The notes under the pieces were generated by a model. That model saw nothing but the letters and a program-made list of their open reading frames with translations, was not told the origin of the DNA and did no database searches. A DNA stretch of 64,000 nt, taken from Streptomyces sp. CB02058. Lineage in GTDB: Bacteria; Actinomycetota; Actinomycetes; Streptomycetales; Streptomycetaceae. How positions within the stretch are numbered: position 1 is the first letter of the stretch; each line of letters begins with the position of its first letter. The translations under genes were made by a program, and so were the position numbers. Of this stretch, positions 8,748-17,109 are shown one piece after another. The DNA is taken from the NCBI RefSeq assembly GCF_001905505.1, contig NZ_LIPG01000004.1, positions 62,001 to 126,000 of the forward strand, given 5' to 3'.

Positions 8748-10490
8748 ATGACCAACTTCGACACCGACGTCGTCGTCATCGGAGCCGGGCCCGTCGGCCT
8801 CACCCTCGCCAACCTCCTCGGCATACGGGGCCACCGGGCCGCCGTCCTGGAAGCCCGCGACGAACTGATCGACTACCCTCGCGGCGTCGGCCTCGACGAC
8901 GAGTCGATCCGCACCCTGCACACCGCGGGCCTGTGGGAGCGGATTCAGCCGTTCACCGTCCCGCACCACGTGGTGCGCCTGGTCAACGGCACCGGCCGGG
9001 TCCTCGCCACCAACAACCCGCGCACACAGGAGTTCGGCTATCCGCGCAAGCACGGCTTCGTGCAGCCGCTGGTCGACAAGGAACTCGCCGAGGGACTCGC
9101 CCGGTTCCCGGACACCGAACTGCGCTTCGGGCACAAGGTCGTCGGCCTCGAGGACCTCGGTGACGGCGTCCGCGTCACCGCCCGACGGCTCGGCGCCGAC
9201 GGCAAGGAGACCGAGACGGTCGCCCTCACCGCCCGGTACGCCGTCGGCTGTGAAGGAGGCAGCTCCTTCACCCGCAAGTGGATGGGCGTGCGCTTCGAGG
9301 GGGACTCGCCGTCGACCCGCTGGGTGGTCGTCGACGTGGCGAACGATCCGATCGGCACCCCCTCGGTCTACCTCGGCGCCGATCCGCGCCGCCCGTACGT
9401 GTCCATCGGCCTGCCGCAAGGCATCCGCCGCTGGGAGTTCATGCTCCACGACGACGAGCCGACCGAACGCTGCGACGACCCGGCGTTCATGCGCCGCCTG
9501 CTCAGCCGGCACGTGCCCGACCCGTCGGCGCTCCAGATCATCAACCAGCGCACCTTCACCCACCACGGCCGCGTGGCCTCCGACTTCCGCAAGGGCCGCG
9601 TCTTCGTCGCCGGCGACGCCGCACACCTGATGCCGGTCTGGCTCGGTCAGGGCTGGAACTCCGGCATTCGTGACGCGACGAACCTGGCGTGGAAGCTCAG
9701 CGCCGTCCTCGCCGACGAGGCCACCGACGCGCTCCTCGACACGTACACCGAGGAACGCCGCAAGCACGCCTCCGACATGATCGATGTGAACATGGCGGCC
9801 GGCACGGTCATGAAGATGGGCCGCTTCGGCGGCGCCGTACGTGACGCCGCCGCGTCCGCGCTCAACCTCGTGCCGAAGTGGAAGTCGTACTTCACCGAGC
9901 TGCGGTTCAAGCCCATGCCGCGCTACGCCGCCGGGGTCGTGGTCGACCAGGCGACGCTCACGCCGGGCCGGGCGCGGGCCGGCTTCAAGCGGGGCGGAGG
10001 GCCGGCCTCGTTCATCGACTCGGCCGGCGCCCTCTCGCCGGTGGGGCTTCAGTTCATCCAGCCGCGGGTCAACACGGCCGATGCGATGGACGTGTTGCTG
10101 GACGAGGTCACCGGCGACTGGTGGACGCTCGCCACCTGGGGCACCGACCCCACCGCGTATCTCACCGCGGACGACCTCGCCCTCGTCCGCCGCCACCGGA
10201 TGAAGCTCGTGTCCTTCATGCCGGAGACCCAGCGCCCCTGGGCGGAGAAGCGGTTCGCGAACTCGCCGGCACCCGTCACCGTGGCCGGGGACGTGACCGG
10301 CGCCCTCAAGAACTGGTTCGACGTCCGCGCCTGCGGCCTGGTCGTGCTGCGCCCCGACCATTTCGTGGCCGCCGCCTCCCTCACCCATCAGGCGCCGCGC
10401 GTCCTCGCCGCGCTACGCGCAGCGGCATCGCTCACCACCGAACCCGTCGCCGCACATGCCCCGCCGCCCCTGGAAGGAGCCTCGGCATGA
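8748..10490 (+). CDS. mhpA: 3-(3-hydroxyphenyl)propionate hydroxylase (FAD monooxygenase)
   Basis: A 580-residue class A flavin monooxygenase that ortho-hydroxylates 3-(3-hydroxyphenyl)propionate to the 2,3-dihydroxy compound with NAD(P)H and O2. The N-terminal FAD dinucleotide fold is VVIGAGPVGLTLANLLG; the second FAD motif FVAGDAAHLMPVWLGQGWN, with the MPVWLGQG version typical of MhpA, is near residue 290; the remainder is a thioredoxin-like C-terminal domain. The stop overlaps the mhpB start (ATGA at 10487-10490). The length is slightly above E. coli MhpA, within family range. Confidence 0.93.
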   Translation: MTNFDTDVVVIGAGPVGLTLANLLGIRGHRAAVLEARDELIDYPRGVGLDDESIRTLHTAGLWERIQPFTVPHHVVRLVNGTGRVLATNNPRTQEFGYPRKHGFVQPLVDKELAEGLARFPDTELRFGHKVVGLEDLGDGVRVTARRLGADGKETETVALTARYAVGCEGGSSFTRKWMGVRFEGDSPSTRWVVVDVANDPIGTPSVYLGADPRRPYVSIGLPQGIRRWEFMLHDDEPTERCDDPAFMRRLLSRHVPDPSALQIINQRTFTHHGRVASDFRKGRVFVAGDAAHLMPVWLGQGWNSGIRDATNLAWKLSAVLADEATDALLDTYTEERRKHASDMIDVNMAAGTVMKMGRFGGAVRDAAASALNLVPKWKSYFTELRFKPMPRYAAGVVVDQATLTPGRARAGFKRGGGPASFIDSAGALSPVGLQFIQPRVNTADAMDVLLDEVTGDWWTLATWGTDPTAYLTADDLALVRRHRMKLVSFMPETQRPWAEKRFANSPAPVTVAGDVTGALKNWFDVRACGLVVLRPDHFVAAASLTHQAPRVLAALRAAASLTTEPVAAHAPPPLEGASA

Positions 10491-11431
10491 CCGTCGCCCT
10501 CGTCACCATGTCGCACAGCCCACTGCTCGAGTACGCCGACCCGCCCGCGGAGGTGAAGGACGCGGTGCAGGGCGCTTTCTCAGCCGCCCGCACCTTCGTC
10601 AGGGAGTACGACCCCACCCTGGTCGTCTCCTTCGCGCCCGACCACTACAACGGCTTCTTCTACGATCTGATGCCGCCGTTCTGCATCGGCTACGAAGCTC
10701 TCGGCGTCGGCGATTACGGCACGGCCGAGGGCCCACTGAACGTACCGACCCGACGCGCCGAGGAACTCGCCCAGTGGGTGGCCGAGCACGACATCGACGT
10801 GGCCGTCTCCCGCCGCATGGAGGTCGACCACGGGGCGATCCAGCCGCTGGAGATCCTCCTCGGCGGCATCGGGACCGTTCCGACCATCCCGGTCTTCGTC
10901 AACGGCGTGGCCAAGCCCTTCGTGCGGATGCGCCGGGTACGGCAGCTCGGCGAGGCCATCGGCGGATACCTCGCCTCGCTGGAGAACGAGCGCATCCTCG
11001 TCATCGGCTCCGGCGGCCTCTCCCACGACCCGCCGGTCCCCCAGTGGGCCACCGCCGACGACGCCGCCCGCGCGCTGCTGCTCAACGGCCGCCATCCCAC
11101 GGCGGCGGCCCGCGACGCCCGCCAGCAGCGGGTCATCGACACGGCGAAGGCGTTCGCGGCGGGCACGGCCCCGATCCAGGACCTGAACCCCGACTGGGAC
11201 ACCGCCCTGATGGCGACGCTCTCCTCCGGCGACCTCTCCCCCATCGACGCCATGACACCGGAGCAGATGGCGAAGGACGCGGGTAACTCCGCCCACGAGG
11301 TACGCACGTGGGTCGCCGCCTTCGCGGCCCTCGGCGCGGCGGGCCCCTACGACGTGACGTACTCCTTCTACCGGCCCATCAAGGAGTACATCGCAGGATT
11401 CGGTGTGATGGTTGCCCGCACCGCGGTCTGA
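10487..11431 (+). CDS. mhpB: 2,3-dihydroxyphenylpropionate/2,3-dihydroxycinnamate 1,2-dioxygenase
   Basis: A 314-residue type II extradiol dioxygenase (LigB superfamily) that opens the catechol ring next to the hydroxyl groups. Metal-site and active-site blocks are MSHSPLLEY at the N-terminus, FAPDHYNGFFYDLMPPF, and EVDHGAIQPLEIL. The frame remains open far upstream inside mhpA, but the true start is the ATG at 10487, preceded by GGAAGGAGC and overlapping the mhpA stop. It completes the pathway: transporter, A, B, C, D, E and F are all present in the window. Confidence 0.95.
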   Translation: MTVALVTMSHSPLLEYADPPAEVKDAVQGAFSAARTFVREYDPTLVVSFAPDHYNGFFYDLMPPFCIGYEALGVGDYGTAEGPLNVPTRRAEELAQWVAEHDIDVAVSRRMEVDHGAIQPLEILLGGIGTVPTIPVFVNGVAKPFVRMRRVRQLGEAIGGYLASLENERILVIGSGGLSHDPPVPQWATADDAARALLLNGRHPTAAARDARQQRVIDTAKAFAAGTAPIQDLNPDWDTALMATLSSGDLSPIDAMTPEQMAKDAGNSAHEVRTWVAAFAALGAAGPYDVTYSFYRPIKEYIAGFGVMVARTAV

Positions 11432-11906
11432 GCGGCCGTCGCAGTGGCACCGGATCCAGGCCCGTGGGATGCGCCGGCCCCCGGAACGGTGAGCGGGGTG
11501 GCGGCCCGGCCACGCCGCGGTCGCGGCGCCTGGGTGGGCTCTGCCTCCGTGCTCGGTGTCGGGCCCGGATGCCGCGTTCTCGTGCGCGAGACAATCACAC
11601 GATCGGAAAGCCGAGTTGAACTGGTCCGGCGCGGACGCGTAGAACTGCGACGGCAGGGCCTCCTGGACAACTCGGTTCGGATCGCGCCTCCGAGCTGCCA
11701 AGGGGCCGTGCCTTCACGCGTCCATCGCCGGAAGGTCACCTCACGTCTGTCGCCGGAAGGTCACCCCAGCAGGAAACCCGTTCGACTCGCACGTTCCGTC
11801 ATCGGTCCAGATACAGTTCACGCCGCTGTCATCACTGACCGGAGCTGCAGCTCCGGGAGAACAAGGCCTCGGCGCAAGCCCTTCAAGTCCGGACGTCAAC
11901 CGCCGC
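11432..11906. other. Intergenic stretch with a duplicated 16-mer, no gene recognised
   Basis: 475 bases between convergent mhpB and the minus-strand gene at 11907. Several open frames exist but none has a credible start or recognisable protein. The only structure I see is a 16-base direct repeat, TCGCCGGAAGGTCACC, at 11725-11740 and 11750-11765 (25-base period). On the minus strand one frame (near 11590-11700) has protein-like composition with a run VVQEALPSQFYASAPDQF, possibly a gene remnant. Confidence 0.4.
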
Positions 11907-12548
11907 TTACAGCACGCGCAAGGACTGGTCGGCGTCACGTTCACGCCTGGCGAGCGCATGCAGCACAGCCTGATCGCCGTGCCGGTCACGGGCGGCTGCG
12001 ACAAGGACGTCGACTGCAATGGCGAGGGTGGTCCCGGGCGTCCGGTTCGGAGCGCCTACGCTCAGAGCCAGGTCATCAAGGTGCACCGCCAACTCGACGC
12101 ATCGGGTTTGGAGGTAGCCATCGAGCAGCATTTCCTCTCCAGGCCGGTGGAGGACTGCCACTCGCCGATCGGCCGGCTCTCGCTCCAGCCGTTGTGCCAG
12201 CCTTTGCCATGCAGCGCGCGTCTGCTCAGCCACGGCGGCGGGGCCGGCGGTTGCCGTCTCCTCGCTCCGCGCACGCACGCCGACGTTGAGTGCGGAGTCG
12301 GGCACAGACGTGCCGACGAGCCGCGCGTAGTAGCGCACTGGCGATACTGGATCGGCGCCGACCGTCTCTCCATCGAGAAACCATTCGACCTGCAGGACGC
12401 TGCGCGCAAGGTGACCACCCAGTCCACCCACCGTCATCCCCGGCAGTACTGACTCCTCGTCCCAGCGACGTGCCACCTCTTCCGTGGCCAGCAGGTGCAC
12501 AGCCCGCTCGGCGCCCAGCAGGTATGCCTTGCGTATCTCCTCAGTCAT
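11907..12548 (-). CDS. Maleylpyruvate isomerase N-terminal domain (DinB-like) protein
   Basis: A 213-residue protein resembling the mycothiol-dependent maleylpyruvate isomerase/DinB superfamily. The helix VLPGMTVGGLGGHLARSVLQVEWFLDGE corresponds to the first family block with the metal-type His, and VELAVHLDDLALSVG to the block carrying the second (H-x-x-D). These actinobacterial proteins are thought to use mycothiol or bind a divalent metal; substrate unknown. The start is ATG 12548 (AGGA about 10 bases upstream); the frame runs open to 12842 but that part looks unstructured. Confidence 0.65.
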   Translation of the reverse strand: MTEEIRKAYLLGAERAVHLLATEEVARRWDEESVLPGMTVGGLGGHLARSVLQVEWFLDGETVGADPVSPVRYYARLVGTSVPDSALNVGVRARSEETATAGPAAVAEQTRAAWQRLAQRLEREPADRRVAVLHRPGEEMLLDGYLQTRCVELAVHLDDLALSVGAPNRTPGTTLAIAVDVLVAAARDRHGDQAVLHALARRERDADQSLRVL

Positions 12549-12993
12549 GCGGGGCATCCTGCCCGCACCAGAATCGTCACACCCGAGCCGTCCATATGAT
12601 GGAACCATTGACCAATATATGGACAGGCAATCGATGGGCCAAGCCCCGTCGTTGGCTGTGAGGAACCGGAGCGCATCGACCATGCGCGCCCAGCCAAGGA
12701 TCACCCAGCGGGGTGACTGCGTCGGCGGGAACAGTTCGCGAGCAGAGCGTGCAGACGTGGGCGGCTGCGTCCAGCGCGTCGCCGCGGCGGCAGGTGTCCA
12801 GCGGCACCGGGCGATGGTGTTTCCCGTTCCGGAGCCCGGCACCTCTGCGTACGCCGTTCATCGGTCCCCGATCATCCTGCCGCCCTGCACACGTCCGAGA
12901 GCGGCCGGTGACGCCGCACCAATCTGCTCCATGAGGACGTCCTTCTCGCTCAAGAGAACGGCTGGCGACTCACGAACCCCGAGGGCGCCGACG
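12549..12993. other. Intergenic stretch, nothing recognised
   Basis: 445 bases upstream of two minus-strand genes. Open frames on both strands lack ribosome binding sites and recognisable domains. I see no hairpin or repeat that stands out. Confidence 0.4.
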
Positions 12994-13875
12994 TCACTTC
13001 TCGTGCTCAGCGCACGTGCGCCCGGTACGCTCCTGCCCTCGGTCCGCCAGCGCCTCCGCAGTGGCGCGCACGAAGGCTTCCGGGTTGTCCAGCATGATGT
13101 TGTGGCCGCAATCCGGGATCGCGACGACGGACACGCCCGCTGCGGTGAGGGCGTCGGTGCCCGGGAGTGGGCCGTCGGCCTCGGGCAGCAGGTAGGTACG
13201 GGGAATCCCCAGATCCATCAGGAGCTCACGCATGGTGGGCACGGTCCCGCGAGTGAGGTGGACCGCGCTGCGATGCAGGGCTTCGCGGCCCGCCAGGCGC
13301 ATCGTGGACCACCAGTGTGCACCCGCCCGGTCACGGACCTCCTCCCATCCGCCCGCGACGAACTCCTCCTCGGAGTAGGAGGCGATGCCGCTGCTGCCGG
13401 CCGAGCCGGGCGTGGGCGGGATCGGGTCGAGGTTGGCGTCGATCAGGACCAGCCGGGAGACCACCTGGGGGTGACGGGCGGCCAGAACGATGGCGACCGA
13501 GCCGCCCATGCTGTGCGCGATCAGCTCGGCGCCCCTGACACCCGCGCTGGTCAGGCCGGCGGCGAGCGCATCGGCATGTGACTCCAGTGTGTAGTCGAAG
13601 ACCGTCGGCCGGTCGCTGATGCCGTGACCCAACAGGTCGATCAGCAGTGACCGGTGGCCGGTCAGCAGAGGATGGACCGCGACCTCGGTGAAGTACGCGG
13701 GCGACGTAGCGCCCAGCCCGTGCACGTAGACGCGCGGCGGCTCCTGACCCGGTAGCTCGACCCAGCGGATTCGATCGCCCGCGGGTGTTACGGCGGCGCT
13801 GCGCACAGTCTGCTCCCCTGCGTTCAGGATCGATGGAGAGACGAGCGTAGCCACGGAAGCCGGGTAGGCCACCAT
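12994..13875 (-). CDS. Alpha/beta hydrolase
   Basis: A 293-residue alpha/beta hydrolase of the esterase/epoxide-hydrolase type. Visible are the oxyanion segment VHGLGATSP, the nucleophile elbow IAHSMGGSVA, the acid/loop region and the catalytic His in IPDCGHNIMLDNPEAF. A cytoplasmic enzyme; the substrate is unknown. The frame starts at a GTG at 13899; I prefer ATG 13875, which has a GGGGGGCGGCGAG stretch ahead, but a later start near ILNAGEQTVRSAAV is also possible. Confidence 0.75.
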   Translation of the reverse strand: MVAYPASVATLVSPSILNAGEQTVRSAAVTPAGDRIRWVELPGQEPPRVYVHGLGATSPAYFTEVAVHPLLTGHRSLLIDLLGHGISDRPTVFDYTLESHADALAAGLTSAGVRGAELIAHSMGGSVAIVLAARHPQVVSRLVLIDANLDPIPPTPGSAGSSGIASYSEEEFVAGGWEEVRDRAGAHWWSTMRLAGREALHRSAVHLTRGTVPTMRELLMDLGIPRTYLLPEADGPLPGTDALTAAGVSVVAIPDCGHNIMLDNPEAFVRATAEALADRGQERTGRTCAEHEK

Positions 13876-14303
13876 CGCTCGCCGCCCCCCATCGTGCACG
13901 GCCGGGACAGCCGGACCTCGGTGCCCTCTTCACCGATCGTTCGAAGTGAGGGTCGCCAGCCGTGGAAGAGCCCGATGTCGCCATCGGCACCCCGGGCGGG
14001 CCGGAGCGCGGGGCCCCGCCCCTTCGCGAGGACATCGCGATCAGCGGCGGGAAGCACGTGGTCAGCGGTCGTGCCGCCGACGCTAGACTTCGGCATCGGT
14101 GTCGGTGTCGGTGTCGGCGTCAGGAAACGGCTTGTGGTCCTGCCCGGGGCAGCAACACGCCCGGTAGCTGTGCGGGGACACGCCACGCCGGAGGACGGCG
14201 TCTCCCAGCGCACGCATGACGACCGCACCATCGAGGTCGTCGTCGTCGGCTCGGAGCGGGTCAGCCGACCACGGGCCAGGATCAACGCCTCGAGGAGCTC
14301 CGC
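13876..14303. other. Divergent intergenic region with hexamer run
   Basis: About 430 bases between divergent genes. A short tandem run of the hexamer TCGGTG/CGGTGT occurs around 14094-14120. A TAGACT that could serve as a -10 for the DUF6221 genes is near 14083-14090. No gene is recognised; open frames here have no recognisable domain. Confidence 0.4.
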
Positions 14304-14630
14304 ATGACCGACGCACTGGTGACCTTTGTCCGAGCTCGTTTCGACGAGGAGCTGGAGAAGGCCCGCTTCGCCGGCAACGTGGTGCTCACGCAGCCCGGGC
14401 GCTACGGCGTCGAACCCGAGGACGCAGCCAAGCACGCCCGCTTCTCCGTCGCCTCCGCCGAAGCGCGCCTGGCGTTGCTGGACGACACCGTGGTGCCGTA
14501 TCTGGGAACCGCAGGACCGGGCGGGCGGAACGCCGAGTTTCAGCTTCGGCTGCTCGCCGCGCCCTACGTCGAGCACCGGGACTACCCGCACGACGAGACG
14601 TCCACCGACCGGCCCGGGAGCCCCGCATGA
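14304..14630 (+). CDS. DUF6221 family protein (first of a tandem pair)
   Basis: A 108-residue protein with the family's opening pattern, MTDALVTFVRARFDEELEKAR, then a Trp/Tyr-containing linker (QPGRYGVEPE) and a helical segment. Such small cytoplasmic proteins are very common in Streptomyces and have no known function. An upstream GAGGAGC gives a ribosome binding site. It overlaps the second copy by 4 bases (ATGA). Compared with copy two it lacks the C-terminal half with the conserved H-P-D-Y segment, so it is a short version. Confidence 0.65.
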   Translation: MTDALVTFVRARFDEELEKARFAGNVVLTQPGRYGVEPEDAAKHARFSVASAEARLALLDDTVVPYLGTAGPGGRNAEFQLRLLAAPYVEHRDYPHDETSTDRPGSPA

Positions 14631-15052
14631 GCGCCGCGCTGATCGCCTTCCTCCGAGCCCGTCTCGACGAGCGGGAGGCAGCCGCTGCGGCTGCCGGCGG
14701 CACGAGTGAGACCTGGCAGGCATGGGGGACGGGAATCTACTCCGCGTCGTCTGCGGACGACGACGACGCCCCGCCCCTGGTCACCACCGGCCCCGAGGTC
14801 GGCGGGTCCGACGAGGACGCCGCCCGCGCCGCACACATCGCCCTGCACGACCCGGCGCAGGTGTTGCGTGAGGTTGAGGCGACACGGGGCCTGCTGAGGC
14901 AGTACGCGGCGCCCGAGACGGGTGAAAGGCCTGCGGACGCGCTCGGTCGCTACGTGGCGGGCACGCAGCGCACGGCCGTCGAGATGGCCGTGCGGCACCT
15001 GGCGCAGGCCCACGCCGGCCATCCGGACTATCAGCCCGAGTGGCGCCCGTAG
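14627..15052 (+). CDS. DUF6221 family protein (second of a tandem pair)
   Basis: A 141-residue protein. It shares the opening with the neighbour (MSAALIAFLRARLDEREAAA) and has the full family layout: an acidic linker with DDDD, HIALHDPAQVLREVEATRGLL, and the C-terminal RHLAQAHAGHPDYQPEWRP that is the family hallmark. Function unknown. The start ATG 14627 overlaps the previous stop, so the two are translated together; they probably arose by duplication followed by shortening of the first copy. Confidence 0.75.
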   Translation: MSAALIAFLRARLDEREAAAAAAGGTSETWQAWGTGIYSASSADDDDAPPLVTTGPEVGGSDEDAARAAHIALHDPAQVLREVEATRGLLRQYAAPETGERPADALGRYVAGTQRTAVEMAVRHLAQAHAGHPDYQPEWRP

Positions 15053-15200
15053 GCCAACGGCGAAGGCCGCCTCCGGCGTCACCAAGGCCCTGGCGTACGA
15101 CGGCCCGCGCCGGGGCCCTCGTTCACGACGTCCTCCTCTTCTTCGAGGCGATCTCCGCCTGGCCTGCACCAGAATCCGGCCGGGTAAGTATGATCAAGCG

Positions 15201-15737
15201 ATGTCTGACATGACGGAAACCACGCCCGGCTGGCTCAGCGAAGACGAACTGGACATGGCCAGGGCCCGGATGCCCGTCCTGTACGTCGAGGCGGTCCCCG
15301 TACGGGTCGATGAGAGCGGCGAGGTCACGAGCATCGGGCTGCTTCTCCGGATCGGAGCCGACGGGACCATCAGCCGCGCTCTCGTCTCCGGCCGCGTCCT
15401 GCACCACGAGCGCGTCCGTGACGCCCTGCTGCGCCATCTGGAGAAGGATCTCGGTTCGGTGGCCCTGCCACGTGTCCCGGCTTCGCTGCAGCCCTTCACC
15501 GTGGCCGAATACTTCCCCACCATGGGCGTCACCCCGTTCCACGATGCGCGCCAGCACGCGGTGTCCCTCGCGTACGTCGTGCCGGTCGCCGGTGACTGCC
15601 GCCCTCGGCAGGACGCACTGGACCTGGTCTGGTTCAGCCCGCAGGAGGCGGCCTCACCCGCCGTGCAGAGCGAGATGCCGGGCGGCCACGGCGTGCTTCT
15701 GAAGCAGGCACTGGCTCATATGGGACACATCTACTGA
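15201..15737 (+). CDS. NUDIX-like protein (DUF4916) with a degenerate Nudix box
   Basis: A 178-residue protein resembling the actinobacterial DUF4916/NUDIX family. A Nudix box can be aligned at GRVLHHERVRDALLRHLEKD followed by LG: the G-x5-E-x7-R frame is intact, but the catalytic E of RE is His and the EE pair is Lys-Asp. It may therefore bind rather than hydrolyse a nucleotide diphosphate. It ends with the family segment DLVWFSPQEA and a helical tail. ATG 15201 follows the region AAGTATGATCAAGCG, without a strong ribosome binding site. Confidence 0.65.
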   Translation: MSDMTETTPGWLSEDELDMARARMPVLYVEAVPVRVDESGEVTSIGLLLRIGADGTISRALVSGRVLHHERVRDALLRHLEKDLGSVALPRVPASLQPFTVAEYFPTMGVTPFHDARQHAVSLAYVVPVAGDCRPRQDALDLVWFSPQEAASPAVQSEMPGGHGVLLKQALAHMGHIY

Positions 15738-15968
15738 GCCAGGGTCCGCCCACGTCCGCCGTGGAGGATCCGAGCTGAAGGGACCGATGCCCGCGTCGGA
15801 CGCCGCCTCGGTGTGGGGCGCGGGTCCCATCGGTCTCGACGCCGTTCGGCGAAGGTCCGGGACAGTCCGAACCCCGTCCTGACCACCGGCCCGGACCCGA
15901 TGCCGACGTGGGGCACGAGCGGCTCCACGGCTGTGCCGCGAGGCGCGACACGCCGCGGGGCAGCCGCG

Positions 15969-17000
15969 TCAGGAGCGCACCTCGCACGTGATGTGCGGGC
16001 TGAGCGCATCGAGGAAGTCGGTGGCCTCGAAGATCTCGCCCGCGGAGGCGACGCCGTACGTGCGGGTCCGGCCGGTCAGGATGCGGTGGACCGCTTCGAC
16101 CACGAGGGGTGCGGTGACGGCGTAGATGTCCTGGCCACCCGCCACGGCGCGCCGTTCGGTGTCCCCGGAGCGTACGACGACGTCCACGAGGAATGTCTGT
16201 GCGGAGCGGCCGCGCTCGTCGACCGCGGTGGGGGGCGACGGGGCCGGGGCGGTGACGCCGACGGCCGCCTCCGTCGTCATGTAGGTGCGGACCTCGGGGA
16301 TGGACAGATGGCTGGGGACGGTGACGACGTCGGCCATGGTGAACTCGCCGACAACGGCCCGTGGCCCCATCGGCCCCGGGAAGGGCCACTGCACGGTCGG
16401 CAGTTCGTCGGTGTGGTACTCGAGCCCTCCGTTCCTGAACCGGACACGCCTGCCCGCACGCCGTCCGGCGGAGACCCTGCCCGCCACACGCGTCCCCTCG
16501 GTGGGCTCCCAGCGGTCGAGTCCGTAAGCGATGTGTGCCTCGTCGGCCGCGCTCCAGTCGCCCATCGCAGCGGTGACGAGCAGGTCGCCGAGTCCGCCGT
16601 AGAAGGCCATCGCGGGCACGACGGCCACGCCCGCGGCACGGGCCCGATCCGCGAACTGCGCGAACGTGTCGGCGTTGGCCTCGATCTCGGCCGCCACATC
16701 GACGTACGGGATGCCTGCCCGCAGCGCCGCTTCGATCACCGGGGCGGCCGTCGTGGCGAAAGGACCGGCGCAGTTGACGACGGCCGCGACGCCGGCCAGC
16801 GCGTCATCGAGCGACGCGGGGTCGGCGACGGATGCCGGACGGACCTCGAGATCCGGGTACTCCTCCCCCGACACCTTGAGCTTCTGGGCGTCACGCCCGG
16901 ACAGGACGGGGACGAATCCACGCTCCCGAAGGTGCGCCACCACGAATTTCCCGGTGTGCCCGTACGCGCCGTACACCGTGACCAACTGACCCGCTGTCAT
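15969..17000 (-). CDS. Saccharopine-dehydrogenase-like NAD-binding protein (trans-acting enoyl reductase type)
   Basis: A 343-residue protein with an N-terminal Rossmann fold (VTVYGAYGHTGKFVVAHL), a strand ending VVNCAGPF, and the helix-strand AALRAGIPYVDVAAE, typical of the saccharopine dehydrogenase/homospermidine synthase-like family found in actinobacteria. The reaction is unknown. The start codon at 17000 physically overlaps a potential ATG of the divergent AraC gene (CATG), but that regulator probably begins later. Expression is plausibly controlled by the regulator. Confidence 0.75.
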   Translation of the reverse strand: MTAGQLVTVYGAYGHTGKFVVAHLRERGFVPVLSGRDAQKLKVSGEEYPDLEVRPASVADPASLDDALAGVAAVVNCAGPFATTAAPVIEAALRAGIPYVDVAAEIEANADTFAQFADRARAAGVAVVPAMAFYGGLGDLLVTAAMGDWSAADEAHIAYGLDRWEPTEGTRVAGRVSAGRRAGRRVRFRNGGLEYHTDELPTVQWPFPGPMGPRAVVGEFTMADVVTVPSHLSIPEVRTYMTTEAAVGVTAPAPSPPTAVDERGRSAQTFLVDVVVRSGDTERRAVAGGQDIYAVTAPLVVEAVHRILTGRTRTYGVASAGEIFEATDFLDALSPHITCEVRS

Positions 17001-17073
17001 GACTTCTCCCGTGCTCGACCCGAGCGAACTGCTCGGCTGGAACGATCCTGTCCTGGTTGAAGCGTCAACCGTG

Positions 17074-17091
17074 AGTGTCCGGAACGACACT
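17074..17091. promoter_or_regulatory. Inverted repeat in the promoter between the NAD-binding protein and the GlxA-type regulator
   Basis: AGTGTC (17074-17079) and GACACT (17086-17091) around CGGAAC, a perfect inverted repeat 19 bases before the chosen start of the AraC-family gene. A second imperfect pair, GTCCGGA (17077-17083) and TCCGGAC (17103-17109), overlaps it. Likely operator for the adjacent regulator. Confidence 0.5.
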
Positions 17092-17109
17092 GCCCATACA
17101 CTTCCGGAC

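Noticed and set aside
8724..10388. Minus-strand open frame of 554 residues opposite mhpA
   Set aside because: Codon-bias shadow of mhpA, which has full FAD motifs on the plus strand.
11444..12289. Plus-strand open frame after mhpB
   Set aside because: Arg/Gly/Ser-rich and overlapping the maleylpyruvate-isomerase-like gene on the other strand; no start signal.
12484..13581. Plus-strand open frame opposite two minus-strand genes
   Set aside because: No recognisable protein; shadow of the alpha/beta hydrolase.
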